From Labyrinthula sp. Ha (lineage: Eukaryota; Sar; Bigyra; Labyrinthulida; Labyrinthulaceae), in NCBI GenBank assembly GCA_015227615.1, contig JAALGZ010000002.1:372001-436000 (forward strand): a DNA stretch of 64,000 bases. The letters run 5' to 3'. A program made the position numbers and the translations under genes. Within the stretch, counting starts at the first letter, position 1; each line of letters starts with the position of its first letter. Below the pieces are notes generated by a model, which was given only the letters and a program-made list of their open reading frames with translations, had not been told where the DNA came from and did not search any database. Below are positions 31,305 through 42,979 of the stretch, in pieces.

Positions 31305-34300
31305 TAAGAGGGCTATGTATCTTTGTAGTTGTAAAGGGTCATTTTAAGACATTCAACTTGATGTTTCCCGCCACGTTGTTTTCCCAGGATACTAATGTAT
31401 ATGGTTAAATCAATTAAGTTTTAATATTTTAAAATAAATATTAGGGAGATTCAACAAATAATTTAACTAATAATTTTGTCATAAATCATAGTCAGCTTCA
31501 TATAAGTTAATCACTGTATCAGTTGGACAATTTCTACATACCACGTAGTAATTCGAAAAAACCATATCCAAGATTCCATATATTTGTTATTTGAATTTCA
31601 TTAAAGTTTCAGTAGTCTTAAATTTCGTTCAAAACAAGTAGATCTGAATGGTGAGTTGTATTGTTGCCCAGAAAGAAATATCAAAAGTATAGCAAACATG
31701 AGTAATAACGTCCAAAACGTTAATAACTGTGCCAAAATAAAATAATATGCATACTACACGAAACAAATCAGATAGCTTAACCACTATTTCTAAATTTTTG
31801 AGCTCATCAAGAATTAATGAAAAGGTGGTACCGAGGTGGTACCATAAGAATTTTAACTATTGAACCAGAATAGAGACGAGTATAAGAACCAAATATTAAT
31901 TCTTCTTCATTCATTTAGTGTAATTTCCTCTGGATACCATTAGTTTAGTTTGAAAGAGCTATGAATGTATGTTTTTTTACAATGAAATGAATTTTAGTGT
32001 TATGCTTACTGGTACAACTTAAGAAAGTTTCTTAATAAGGAATTAACGATTCTCGAACTCAAACATAACCAAAATATTTCTTGAGGATTTGTTTTCTTCA
32101 AATAAAGTGTATGTGATAAAATTTTGCATTGAAGATCGTAATGAGTCTCTTACAAAATCATCAGAAAATTTTGTATATGGTTTCAAGGATTCACCAATGA
32201 TACTGAGGGTCATTTCCCTAGTGCTATCCAAATATTCTACATTTAGTTCTACCTTCCTCCCTGTTTATAACTAAATGTGGCATGGAGACTCAGTCAAATT
32301 CATAAGATTGCCTGAAAATTAAAAAAATAACCCAATGAGCCTAAGTAAGATCTCAATGTTAATTTACAGACGTAAATTTTACAAGTGATCAAGAAATTTA
32401 CAGGTACAGGGTTTCCCAACCTTATTGCAGCGATATGTGGTAGTACTACACATTTAAGATCTAAAACCCAATATAGATAAAAGTTTTCTATAAAAGCATG
32501 AGAATATATATGTTATTTTAGTTGTTCTATCGGAACTAGCCCTAAATATATGAATATTAACAGCTTGGACATCGTCTAAGTTTTATACATCTTCACATCT
32601 TACACATCATTCATTGGTAACTGAAATTTGGGTTATAAATTTTGTATCATACTACTAAGAAGCATAAGAAACTTATTTTTATAATGTAATTTTATGTATC
32701 CAAAAAAAAAATCTAACTTTATTGAAATCATTTTTTGTCAGTGAAATATTGAATTATTACCGAATCGCTATTAACACGCTTTTTATATGTCTCTTCAAAG
32801 TTTTCCCTTCACATCTTCCAATTGATTTGCTGTATGTACTACCGCTAAAACTAATTAACGGTTTAGATCCTCTCAACTTGCTGTAGGATTCGCAAGTTTT
32901 ATCTAAGATATAAAATTCTAAACTATTGAAGCAATTTCTTTAATTAAAAAGTTTAAGTTGCGTAATCTCGTCTTTCAACATTAAAAGACAAAATTGTTCA
33001 TGCAAAGCTAATTTACATGTCACTGGTTCCATGAAGTACAAATTATTTCATTCTTATTAAGAACTCAATTATCTGGACTTTATCTAACTAATCAAACTTT
33101 TCAAGAATTATACTAAGTTACTTCATCGACTTCTATAACTCATTATGCCCTCAAATTTAACTTTAGAATGTCACCTCATAAAACCCTGTGGGGTTTTATG
33201 TTGACCTGATACTTAATAACGGTGTCCGTTTCAGATAATTAGGTATATTCAATTAAAATTTAAATTACTCTAATTGCTCCTTCTGTAAATTCAACAGTCA
33301 AGGCAAGAATAACGTAACTTTTTTCAAAATTCAACAAGTTTCAGGAGATAGAAATGCTTAAAAGATTCAGAATAGTAGTGACACAAGGTAGGAGGGGCTA
33401 TCATGTAGTTTTGCCTTCATGTGGTCACGTCTTGCACAATATTCAAATACATAAAATGCTAATACTAGGTCCTAAGTATTGAATTTTCGGAAAAGAAAAA
33501 TATAGTGAAGGACAAGCTGTATTGTTGGTAACTATTTCATAGAAAATTTTGGAAAAACATTCTAGTACTTAGCTACCATCCTTGACTAAGTCTTTCATGG
33601 GTCTAACAATTCATGTACATACAACGGATTCTAAAGAAAAATTCTTTGTCAATAAAAGTTTCACTTTTTAGTTTTGAAAAAATGTAAAAATAATCATATA
33701 TCGTGTATTTTCCTTTCATGAAAGCGAAATCTTTGGAACAACTTACTAAAGTACACATAATGCAACAGAATTAAACAAAAGGCTTTGGTTAATATCTCTG
33801 CCTCTGTAGAAGACATTAATATATATTAAATAGCTTACTTCATAGTTACTGCTATACTTTTACGAATGTTATTGTGACTTCTCTTGTATTGTTTCATTTG
33901 TTCCGATACTAAGGCTACATATTGACACCCGGATGTGCATTTCGCCGACTATAAAATGACCTGACCTCAGTATAGATTATTTTATCACGGATTATTCGGC
34001 TAAATACAATATTATAGTTAATTAAAAATCTTGTGTATAATTCAGATAAAGGGCGGATAGGAACCTTACCATGTACAGGTTTCATCAACATTTTGCTTTT
34101 GTATTTGTCTAAGGTTTATACTATCGCTAAGGAAACGACCAAGACGTTTAGTCCTATTAAATGGTATTAAAATTTTGAATATTGCCTTAAATAAACGATT
34201 TTCATTCCAATGGCACCGTTCTTGTTTAACCAACTTTGTGATGGTGTATACCTTAATAGGAGTACGCTATAAAGTTAGTAAGATAGTTAAACTACTCTTA

Positions 34301-34933
34301 GAGTCATGGTGATAATCTTCCTATAGTATCTATTTAGGACAATAAAATGATATAAAAAAATAAAAAAAAAATTAAGCCGAAATTTCACAATGGTAGTGAA
34401 CGGAGCAAGAAAAGTGCATCGAGGAGTCTAAAGAACACATATGAGAATTAAACACAGCGAAAAAATGTGACGGAGCGCAATATTTAAGTCATATAAACTA
34501 TTTAACACCTTTATTTATTCATTTTTTTTTATGAAATTTCCTATATTTACAGTATAAGAGCAATACTTAACCAATCTAGCTATATTTTACTTTATTTAAG
34601 ACTTTAAACAGCTTAGCAGTCTATGAAAAGTATTGAGAGTACATCTGACAAAGAATTAAAGCTTAACTATATTTTCTGTAGCTATTAAAATCTCAGTCCA
34701 GGTGAAATATTTGCTCGAAGATCGAGTGCAAGAATAAATTAGCCCATTTAGACTTCATTCGCTCGTTGTAAGTTGGTAAATTTTGTATTCTTGATAAAAA
34801 CACAGTACCGCATTACCGTGAATTCTAAGGCCACAATTTCGAAATAAAGATCTACCATAACTTGAGCTTTATTTGCACTCTAGGCAATACATCACGAATA
34901 CTTACCCTTTCTTACAATTTTCTGTAAAAATAA
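31305..34933. other. Intergenic region without recognisable genes
   Basis: About 3.6 kb of AT-rich DNA between the copia dimer and the PTPS-like gene. Frames at 32043-32274 on both strands overlap and look random. A perfect 10-bp hairpin lies at 33177-33200. The PTPS promoter should lie just left of 34934. No clear motif was identified. Confidence 0.5.
33177..33200. repeat. Perfect 10-bp hairpin
   Basis: CATAAAACCC (33177-33186), a 4-nt loop TGTG, then the exact reverse complement GGGTTTTATG (33191-33200). No gene adjoins it, and the function is unknown. Confidence 0.5.
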
Positions 34934-35485
34934 ATGGAAGGATCTATTTCCCATACAGACTCCTACGACGTTTATGTAGCAAAGGATTATTTCAAGTTCA
35001 ATGCAGCTCACTTCATCGCTTATGAGGGTTTCCGCGAGTTCCTCCATGGCCACAACTACACGGTATCAGTACGACTACGTGGGAATAGATGCTCAGATGG
35101 ATATGTTGTTGATTTTGGACACGTTAAAAAACTTGTTCGAACGCTTTGCAAGTCAATAAATGAAAGAATAATCCTTCCTGAAAAGTCAAACGTGTTGAAA
35201 ATTTCCACGAAGGAAAAACAGGTTGAAGTAATTTGTGAAGATGATTCCTTTTTCAGCTTTCCTAGAAAGGATTGTGCTATTCTTCCTCTTGTGCACTCTT
35301 CCGCTGAAGAACTTGCGGAGTATTTATTGTCTGAGTTGTATATAGACTTTAAGAAGGAGTTTGGAGATGATTATTTAGATCAACGAGGTATTTCTGAGAT
35401 AGAGGTTTCTGTCAGCGAAGCTCCAAATCAAACTGCAACATGTTCCAGGAACTTTAGCAAACAACTTAATGGAGTTAAGCACTAG
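34934..35485 (+). CDS. 6-pyruvoyl-tetrahydropterin synthase-like enzyme (PTPS-III-like)
   Basis: 183 aa, single exon. The fold is recognised from FNAAHFIAYEGF (zinc-ligand His26), then ExxHGH (Glu35, zinc ligands His38 and His40), VVDFGHVK (~58-65), the VHSSAEELAEYL segment (~120-131) and SEIEVSVSEAP near 154-164. Classical PTPS and QueD enzymes have a catalytic Cys before HGH. Here Glu stands in its place with no Cys nearby. That pattern is known from PTPS-III proteins (described in Plasmodium and other microbes), which convert dihydroneopterin triphosphate to 6-hydroxymethyldihydropterin and so bypass dihydroneopterin aldolase in folate synthesis. The exact activity here is inference. The gene converges on the nucleoporin gene, with only 75 bp between the stops. 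Confidence 0.85.
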   Translation: MEGSISHTDSYDVYVAKDYFKFNAAHFIAYEGFREFLHGHNYTVSVRLRGNRCSDGYVVDFGHVKKLVRTLCKSINERIILPEKSNVLKISTKEKQVEVICEDDSFFSFPRKDCAILPLVHSSAEELAEYLLSELYIDFKKEFGDDYLDQRGISEIEVSVSEAPNQTATCSRNFSKQLNGVKH

Positions 35486-35560
35486 CTTTACACCTTTTCC
35501 CCTCTCTGTCCTGGACATATTGTTCATGTCATACAGTCTAAACCAACTTGTTTAAACTCT

Positions 35561-36895
35561 TCACGCTCTGTTTAATTGATCTTGAAGCTCATTTATTTCC
35601 CTGAACAACCTTGAAGTTCCATCTCTTAGCCAATTCATGCTCATTTGTTGCTTCTTTAGAATATCTGCAATCGGCATCTTCTTTCCAAAGCCTTTACTTT
35701 GGGTTGTCTCGCCTAATACTTTCTTAATTTCTCCAAGCTCTACTTCCATTGAAGTCAACTTCGAGTCCAAATCACCAACGGATTCATACATTTCTCTTCT
35801 TCTCATTTCCATCCTTTCATCATATATGGGTCGAGATCGTGCTTTTTCTATTTCAAGTTCTTCCATTTCTTTTTCTAGATCATCTAATGTAGAATTTAAA
35901 TCTGCCTGTAACTCCAGAACAGAGTCTAGTTTCCATTGAACTTCTTTGTGCTCAGATTTAGCAATTTGAGCTTGTCTTCCAACTTCAGCGATCTTTTCTT
36001 CATTTCGAACTATTTTCAACTCCCTTTCTTTAACTTCTTCAGAAGCTTTAGCAAACAACTCAACATGTTTAGTCAACTTTTCTTTCCATTGCAACAAAAT
36101 CTCTTCTACAGAAAGTCCATGCAGATCATCCGTTACAGCATTACCAGGAATAAGCTTTGTCTTATTCTGATCTAAGTCGAAACCAACTTTTTTCTTGTCA
36201 CCGCCAAGTGCCAAATTATTCTCTTCAGTCTTCTTTTCATTGGAACTACCAAAGAGAGAAGAACCCTTGGGCGCTTCTGCATCCTTTGGAGCATCGCTGG
36301 AAAATAGAGAAGGAGCAGCGGCTGTAGGAGGTTCTGTTGAAGAGTTAATCAAAAGTGATGAATCTTGTTTTTTCTCAGGTTTAGCGGATTTTGAACCAAA
36401 TAAAGAAGTTGATGTAGATGACGTGGCATCAGCGGTAGGTTTTGATGACGTTGCAAATAAACCTGCAGACGGCTTTGTTTCCGTTGAAGAACCTCCAAAT
36501 AGAGAAGATGAGGTACTCTTTTGTTCAGTAGCAGTGGTTGTTGGTTTTTTGTTAGAGTCAGTAGTTCCAAAAAGACCAGTGGATGTTGAATTTGCAGGTG
36601 TAGTAGACGAAAAAAGGCTTGATGAGTTTGATGAAGCTCCAAAAAGTCCACCAGATGATGAACTTTGGTCTTTCTTTTCTTCAGTTTTTCCAAACAAACC
36701 AGTTCCACCACCAGAGGAAGCAGGGGTGGTGTTATTTGTGCCAAAGAGGCCCCCAGAAGATGTATTTCCTCCAAATAATCCTCCTGAAGATCCTCCAGTC
36801 TTCGTGTCAGTATTGGAACTTCCTCCAAATAAGTTAAACCCTGTGGATCCAGCTTTATCTTTCTCGTTATTATTTTGTCCTCCAAATAAACTCAT
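35561..36895 (-). CDS. FG nucleoporin of the NUP62/NSP1 family
   Basis: 444 aa, single exon. Residues 1-~215 are an FG-repeat region with a dozen LFG-type motifs (NLFGG, GLFGG, SLFGS and similar) in Ser/Thr/Gly/Lys-rich spacers, the intrinsically disordered barrier of the nuclear pore that binds transport receptors. Residues ~255-444 match the NSP1 C-terminal coiled-coil domain: LSVEEILLQWKEKL, then long heptad-rich helices with VLELQADLNSTLDDLEKEME. This domain assembles with the NUP54 and NUP58 homologues in the central channel. Vertebrate NUP62 is about 520 aa, so the repeat region is somewhat short. Long open frames overlapping it on both strands are by-products of the repeats. It is transcribed divergently from the CCDC25-like gene, with 165 bp between the start codons. 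Confidence 0.93.
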   Translation of the reverse strand: MSLFGGQNNNEKDKAGSTGFNLFGGSSNTDTKTGGSSGGLFGGNTSSGGLFGTNNTTPASSGGGTGLFGKTEEKKDQSSSSGGLFGASSNSSSLFSSTTPANSTSTGLFGTTDSNKKPTTTATEQKSTSSSLFGGSSTETKPSAGLFATSSKPTADATSSTSTSLFGSKSAKPEKKQDSSLLINSSTEPPTAAAPSLFSSDAPKDAEAPKGSSLFGSSNEKKTEENNLALGGDKKKVGFDLDQNKTKLIPGNAVTDDLHGLSVEEILLQWKEKLTKHVELFAKASEEVKERELKIVRNEEKIAEVGRQAQIAKSEHKEVQWKLDSVLELQADLNSTLDDLEKEMEELEIEKARSRPIYDERMEMRRREMYESVGDLDSKLTSMEVELGEIKKVLGETTQSKGFGKKMPIADILKKQQMSMNWLRDGTSRLFREINELQDQLNRA

Positions 36896-37060
36896 TCTAA
36901 TTTAGCTTTCAAGGAATCTGATTGGATGCTTAAGCCAGTAATACTTAAGAAAGCCAAACAGCTGATTGGTGTATATATCCAATCAAATGCCATTTAAGAA
37001 ATAAAGGGAAAGTAAGAAACAAGACAACGAACGAGAGAATTGCGCTGAGAGGACTGCTAG
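36896..37060. promoter_or_regulatory. Compact divergent promoter (nucleoporin / CCDC25-like)
   Basis: The 165 bp between the two opposed start codons must hold both promoters. It contains short A-rich stretches but no motif I can name. The role follows from position alone. Confidence 0.5.
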
Positions 37061-37732
37061 ATGGTGTATTATTTCAAGACTAGGGATGATCTACTAATAT
37101 ACATGGGAAAGGACAAGTATGAAAATGAATTATTAATAAAATACGGCTGGCCTGAAGATATATGGTTCCACGTTGATGATCTCTCCTCCGCTCATGTCTA
37201 CTTACGGCTTCCAAGAGGACCTCTGCGAAAGCAATACATACAAAGTGGAAATCTGGATCACCTTTCTGATGCCTTAACAGATTGTTGCCAACTGGTAAAA
37301 GCCAACAGTATCCAAGGAAGCAAACAAAGTGCCGTGGATATCGTCTATACCGCCTGGGAGAATCTTGACAAGAGAAATAATATGGATGTTGGAACAATTG
37401 GATTCAAAGACTTAAAGAAAAGAGTTATAGTCCGAAATATTGGTAGAGATAGAGAGGTGGTAAAACGACTAGAAAAAACAAAGACTGAGCAGCTTGGTGT
37501 TAATTTTGAAGAGCTACGAGCAAAAAGAGATCGAGAAGTTATTCGGAAGCAGAAAGAAAGACAAAAGCTAAAGCATAAACAGGAACAGCAAAGATTAAGA
37601 GAGTTACGAAAGAAAAAGGAGGAAGCTGATTACGGACGGATAATGAAAGCGGAAAACATGGTTTCTAACCAAGAGTTTCAAGCTACGGCTGATGCCTCTG
37701 CAGCTGTTGAATTTGAAGAGGATTTCATGTAA
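37061..37732 (+). CDS. CCDC25 / Jlp2-like NFACT-R domain protein
   Basis: 223 aa, single exon. The N-terminal half matches CCDC25/Jlp2 closely: YMGKDKYENELLIKYGWPED, WFHVDDLSSAHVYLRLP, LVKANSIQGSK and DVGTIGF. This is the NFACT-R (DUF814) fold, a nucleic-acid-binding module related to the ribosome-quality-control factor NEMF. Residues ~140-200 are a strongly charged Lys/Glu/Arg coiled coil. The end, with ENMVSNQ and a C-terminal DFM, matches the ENMSSNQ and C-terminal FM of the human protein. The length is close to the human protein (about 208 aa). Its cellular role is poorly known; human CCDC25 has been reported as a DNA sensor at the membrane, and the yeast homologue is uncharacterised. Confidence 0.93.
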   Translation: MVYYFKTRDDLLIYMGKDKYENELLIKYGWPEDIWFHVDDLSSAHVYLRLPRGPLRKQYIQSGNLDHLSDALTDCCQLVKANSIQGSKQSAVDIVYTAWENLDKRNNMDVGTIGFKDLKKRVIVRNIGRDREVVKRLEKTKTEQLGVNFEELRAKRDREVIRKQKERQKLKHKQEQQRLRELRKKKEEADYGRIMKAENMVSNQEFQATADASAAVEFEEDFM

Positions 37733-37787
37733 AAGACAAACAAAGCTCAAAAATTCGTTTTACAACATGATTTTCTATTTTCTATCT

Positions 37788-38351
37788 TTAACAAAGAGAT
37801 TTTATTTTTGAATCTGGATCAACTATTTTTCGAATTAAACGAGTACTTACAGCCAAATATATAGAAAAGGACACAATAAGAACATCTGTTATTATTTCCA
37901 CTGGTCCAACGAAAAGATAAAAAGCAGTTGTATTACTTCTTATTTCTTTTCTGGCTATGGAAAAGACCATCCCAACTACACTGAGAAGAACTGCGACTGA
38001 TCCGATAGTAGCAGCGAGAACCCAATGTTGAAAAACTCTAAGTAAACCTTTTGGGTTATTAAACTTTTCTTTTTGAAAGATTTTCGTTGTAATGGATTGA
38101 GCAAAGTAGCAGTTTGCAATAAGTACAACTTGTACAAAAGGGGCACCGTAGTCAAGGAGAAAAACTGAAGGGAAAAATGCTCCAAAGGATAAGAAAAATG
38201 CAAATCGTGCAAGTCCTCGGCAAAGGGTTAGATTTATAGGAATCGTCTTGACTCTTAAAGTAGCATTCTCCGCAGGGTGATTCTCATGTCTTAAATTCAT
38301 TTTCAATATTTGGGCACTGTTCCTAGGAATTTGATTTGATAATTTGATCAA
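37788..38351 (-). CDS. Unidentified four-transmembrane protein
   Basis: 187 aa, single exon. The family is not recognised. The first ~40 residues are hydrophilic. Hydrophobic segments follow at about 45-66 (FAFFLSFGAFFPSVFLL), 69-86 (FVQVVLIANCYFAQS), 109-131 (VLAATIGSVAVLLSVVGMVF) and 144-168 (LFVGPVEIITDVLIVSFSIYL), giving four predicted membrane helices and a short basic tail. The gene converges on the CCDC25-like gene with 55 bp between the stops, within a compact cluster. Its length and regular helix spacing support a real gene. Alternative in-frame starts at Met18 or later are possible. Confidence 0.7.
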   Translation of the reverse strand: MIKLSNQIPRNSAQILKMNLRHENHPAENATLRVKTIPINLTLCRGLARFAFFLSFGAFFPSVFLLDYGAPFVQVVLIANCYFAQSITTKIFQKEKFNNPKGLLRVFQHWVLAATIGSVAVLLSVVGMVFSIARKEIRSNTTAFYLFVGPVEIITDVLIVSFSIYLAVSTRLIRKIVDPDSKIKSLC

Positions 38352-41300
38352 TAATATTCCGTTATTTGCAGTTTTATATAATAGGTGTAATCCTTAAAGT
38401 GGAAATACGTAAACGTTCTAATATTGTAATAGGATATTACTGTACTACTGGGGAAGTTGTGTAGTAACACATTATTAAAATAAAATAAAACTGCGACTAA
38501 TACATCCAAATAGAAGGATAAACTGCTATTGGTAAAGCGCTTAGGTAGTTTTCACTTAGTGGAAAAGGGGGGTTTCTATGTTTACTTCACTGAAGAAATT
38601 TCTCCTATTCCTTGGCGGAAACTTATACAGAGCAACTGGTACCTTAAGCTCTTAAATTTAATTAGAGTGAAAAGATATTGCTTAATTCTTCTGTATTGCC
38701 AGCTGCTTGAGACAACAAAGCCCTTAACAGCTGTTGTGCATGTTATTTTAACTCTTGCAAAACAAAATCATTGAACGCAATGTGGGAAATGCTTTAGTCC
38801 TTAACTGGGGAAAAGTTTCAGATTATGCTCATATAGAGCATAGAGAAGGCTACTAATCGAGTAGATGAAAAAGTCATGTTAGCAGTAAACCCTTTGAAGG
38901 GTAGGCATTCATCCAATAGAGTAGGCAGAAGAAGATAAGTACAATGTATACAAACTCATCGACCTTTGAACGTTGTTTGAGGAGTTTAAAGAGTTAAAAA
39001 AAATCTCTTGCAGGAGAGTAAGAGAGGTTCTGATTTCAACTCGTTTATTTTTGCTTTTATTATTATTGTAGTAGAATCTAGAGATGGTAAAGCTTCGAAT
39101 ACAGCTGAGTGCACATTGAATAACTTCAGTCTAATATATGAACACAGGTTGTGGTTTACTAAATGGGCCATACCAAAGAGGAGACAGTTGGTTTCGTATC
39201 TGAGCACAAACCCAGGTACAGTAACTCTTTGCTAAAATGCAACTCTAGGATTTCTTTCAATCCTGAACACTTTGTCCCTTAAAACTTTCTTAGTGGTCAA
39301 TTACTCTGTAGTTTCTCATATTCTTAAATAAGAGTTGTTCCCCCCTGTATTTTGCAACTCGTTATCGAGGGATATTGCTGCTTCTCTAGATAGCCTTATT
39401 GAAGAAGCAACACAGTTGGTTCATCAGGTGTTTCAAGTAACTCGAGCTACGTAAACAAATACATGTAAGATATTGCACTATTCTTACAAAGCATCTACCC
39501 AAGTACCTCGGATTCTCAGTTTGCATTCAAATTGTAGTATTCATGTTGCTAATCGCAAAATCAAGGTTAATATGTAACATATTTCAAATAAATCAAAGCT
39601 GCTAATGCAAACTATATGGAATCAATTTTGATAGGTTCATAATACCATCCACAGATCAATATGAACAAGTGTCAGCGCTGTCTTAGAATTCTAAATAGGA
39701 TCGTTCAAAGTGATTGAAGAAAAAATATGTTACTCCTGTGATGAGCTGAACAGCATCAGTGTTCTTGAAGTGCGTTTTCACCAGGGTGTAACATTTTTTC
39801 ACCCTAATTAGCACATCATAGTTGTAAGCATACGAAATTTTAACATTGAATTAGATGCATCAAAAACCTTAACCTCATTTTATTGAATATAATTATTTTG
39901 TCTTTTATGGAGAACGCACGGGGTCTCTTAAAATTCTTGGGATGATATGCGGCACTTGCGACTTGGTCTAGCTTTAACTAAACAGAGGAAAGTAATTTGT
40001 ATGGGAGTATGACTCAATAATACCCAACCAGTCAAAATTAGCTTTTGACTGGTTGTTATCACCAAGTAAAGTGATTGCGCGATCTGATGATGTAGCATGC
40101 TGAGTACTCTATTCTCTATTTGATCTTAATATTTTTGAATATTAATGATTTAATCCCCTTAATAAATATGTCACTTAATTACCCAGCAAAGGTTGTAATA
40201 TCTTTAAATTTCTAGAAAAAATATATATAGCATAGCTCTAAAACTTGCGAGGATTAAGCTACTCAGACTTTCACGCTAAAAGGGCTCTAATGTAGTTCAT
40301 AGAATGTAAATGAGCTCTATACCTAAACTTCGAATGAACTTAGTTTGGTTTATTGAAGTTTATGTTAACATGTAAAAAGGAAAAGGAATGTTAAAGAATG
40401 TATTTCATGTCTCTGAGAACTCGTTTGCTTTCATCCCTTACACAAATAGATGCAGCTAGGAATTAACTTCACCTACCAACCAACATCTCTGATTATTTAT
40501 TCCAACTACTCTTACACTGGGCTTTGTTAGCTCATCCATGCGATAGATCCTATGATACTTATTTCCATTGTTGCAACTTACCATTTCCGGGTTAATATAA
40601 GAAAAAGAACCATATAAGATATAGATACCTGTAATAAAATAGCAGAACAATATAATTCTGAATGAATATATATATTTTCAACACAATAAATATGAACTCA
40701 AGTTTCTAATTATATTATGTTCATCAGTTGCCAACAGTTGTGATGAAGTATTACAATTTAAGAACAAACTATGGGTACAAACCGAACCAAAGTTCAAGGA
40801 ATAACCCCGATATATTCTTAGAATGAATTAATTTGCGTGATACTATTCCTATATTTTAGCCTCATTTCAACGTTTATTTCATACAATAAAATTCAATTTA
40901 TTTGCTCAAGTGGTACTATTGGTGAAAGTGTCTCTAGTGAAATTATGAGACAATACGAGTAAATTGTACTGCCAAAAACTTAGAGTTTGCTACTATTAAG
41001 ATACAGACTTCCTTGGAGCGGGAAATAATTCATTTTCATGGCTTTATTTTTCAAAAGACTTTTGATATGTCGACATAATCGGCACACTTAAAAAAATGAC
41101 AGGTAGCTAGTGCAATATATATTCATATATTCATCTCTTTTTGTAATATGCCTTGTAATATATATGTATATACTTGTATTTTTTAGGATTAATACACCAG
41201 ATGGTAACATAAAGATAATTTGCTATGCAGAGTAAATTTTGGTAACAACTTAAAGAATAAATCTGATTGATAGTATACTTTTTATACTGGCTTTAGCTAT

Positions 41301-42979
41301 AAAAGGTTTACTACTTTATATGGCCCCTCAAGAAACTTCGTACCTAGTGGGAAGTTGATGATATGTGCTACCACTAAAGGCATATCCTGGATTCCTAGTC
41401 AGTTCTTAGTTGGTATCAATGTATAGAGTAGTTATGTGCAGATTAAACAACACTGAAGTATTCAGAGATAGCTCTTAACCTTTATTAATGAGAACACGAA
41501 TACTTAAATACAGAGAATGCGTTATCTACAGTCTGGTGTGTTACGATTCAATAGAATGGCTCCGTCCACTCACTCGAGCGTGCAGTCATGTGGGTTATAA
41601 CTGGTATCATTGATGTAGACATAAACCAATGAATCAACAAAGCGTCTGTAATAGTGTTACTGGAAAAAATGTACATATTCTACTATTATTCATCCTAGAA
41701 AAATAATATTAAATATTGTTTTTTTCGAAATTACGCTTGGTGCCTAATTAACTACATATACTGATGACTGAGTAAATATCGAAGATGGTAAAGTTAATGG
41801 GGAAAAGAGCATGTGATAGATACTTAAGGGTGTCTTTCAATAAAGTCAAGAGAGCAAATTATGGTGCAGTTGGCGTCAAGAAGTGGAAAAAGCTTTCTTT
41901 GTAAGAAATGCTACGGAAAATTGTCAGATATGGTCCATATTCTGGACTTTAATTTTTAAACTGCATAAGAATACCGCAATGATAAGTTATCAATGGTACA
42001 GAAGACGAAGAGGGTCACAATATGTTGGATTATAGTCTCGAATCAACGGAAGGAATCATTTCAATATGGATTTTTGGGCCCAAATTCGCAGGGTATCAAT
42101 TTTCCGTATAAATGTCCCGTATGAAAAGTTTGCACAAGATTCTGAAGCTGAAAATTAAATCAAAGAAAAGGTATAATTAAAGTTGAAGAAATTTTTACCA
42201 GGTGCTACTGAGAAAGCGAAGCCTAAGTGCTTAGAAGTGCCTATACATCCGTCAACTCAGAAGAAATAAAGCATTGATTCCATTTTTTATAACGAAAAAT
42301 ATAATATATTAATGAGCTTTAGTACTTTTATAATCTATTTGAATAGCTATTTTGCCATTTAGATGTTGTATGTGCCTGTAATTTAACCCTATGGTTAGAG
42401 ATTACCCTTTTTGGTTGCAGAGTAAAACCTCCTTTAGCGGATCAAACGCTGAAAAGAGAAGTGGCATAGATTTCCATGAGTTTCTCACTACTCTGTTCTA
42501 GTTTTTTGGGTTGTTACTAGAGGTCTAATGTCTTTTCCTTCATGGGCGATCTGGTTGACTTCAAAATTGTCTTTGTTTTTCTTTACGGATATTGCTCCAT
42601 TACTATGTCTTAAATCATCTCCCCAATATTTTACATACAGATGAACTCGGCCATAGGGCTACTTTGGAATATAACTGCGAGCTAACCGTAAACGCACCTT
42701 AATTATTGATCTAAACGTAACAACGAAGGCAGCCAGGCAAATGTTAGAAAATGAAGCAATGAATAGGGTCTTGAGCCCGTGGTTTTATAATTTCAGTCTT
42801 ATTCATCAGCTCTGTTCCGTATCTGCTTCCAAAGTAGGTGTTCATTGTAAAACCCTACTTTACGGGTTCTCATTCGTATATTGCTATTCCGGGAAAGTAA
42901 GTCAGGCACCACGTCATCAAATTTATTAAATTGATTCAAAATTGCCCAAAATTAATGAACACGTAATTAAGTTAAGAAA
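38352..42979. other. Intergenic region without recognisable genes
   Basis: About 4.6 kb. Short frames at 38529-38774, 38986-39235, 40456-40650 and 42741-42929 show no domain or coding-like pattern. An 11-bp perfect inverted repeat lies at 40026-40054. The stretch 41780-42270 has several short open pieces in different frames but no convincing homology. The last bases before 42980 should include the COG4 promoter. Confidence 0.5.
40026..40054. repeat. Perfect 11-bp hairpin
   Basis: AACCAGTCAAA (40026-40036), a 7-nt loop, then the exact reverse complement TTTGACTGGTT (40044-40054). Pairing may extend outward after a small bulge (ATAA/TTAT). No gene adjoins it. Confidence 0.5.

Noticed and set aside
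36195-36905. 236-codon frame on the + strand opposite the nucleoporin gene
   Set aside because: It is antisense to the FG-repeat coding region and owes its openness to the repeat codons. It has no domain, and the NUP62/NSP1 frame explains the sequence.
41780-42270. Pieces resembling a ubiquitin-conjugating enzyme (NFPYKCP, GPxxxGxxF)
   Set aside because: The matching pieces are in different frames, very short, and lack the active-site Cys region. This is likely chance.
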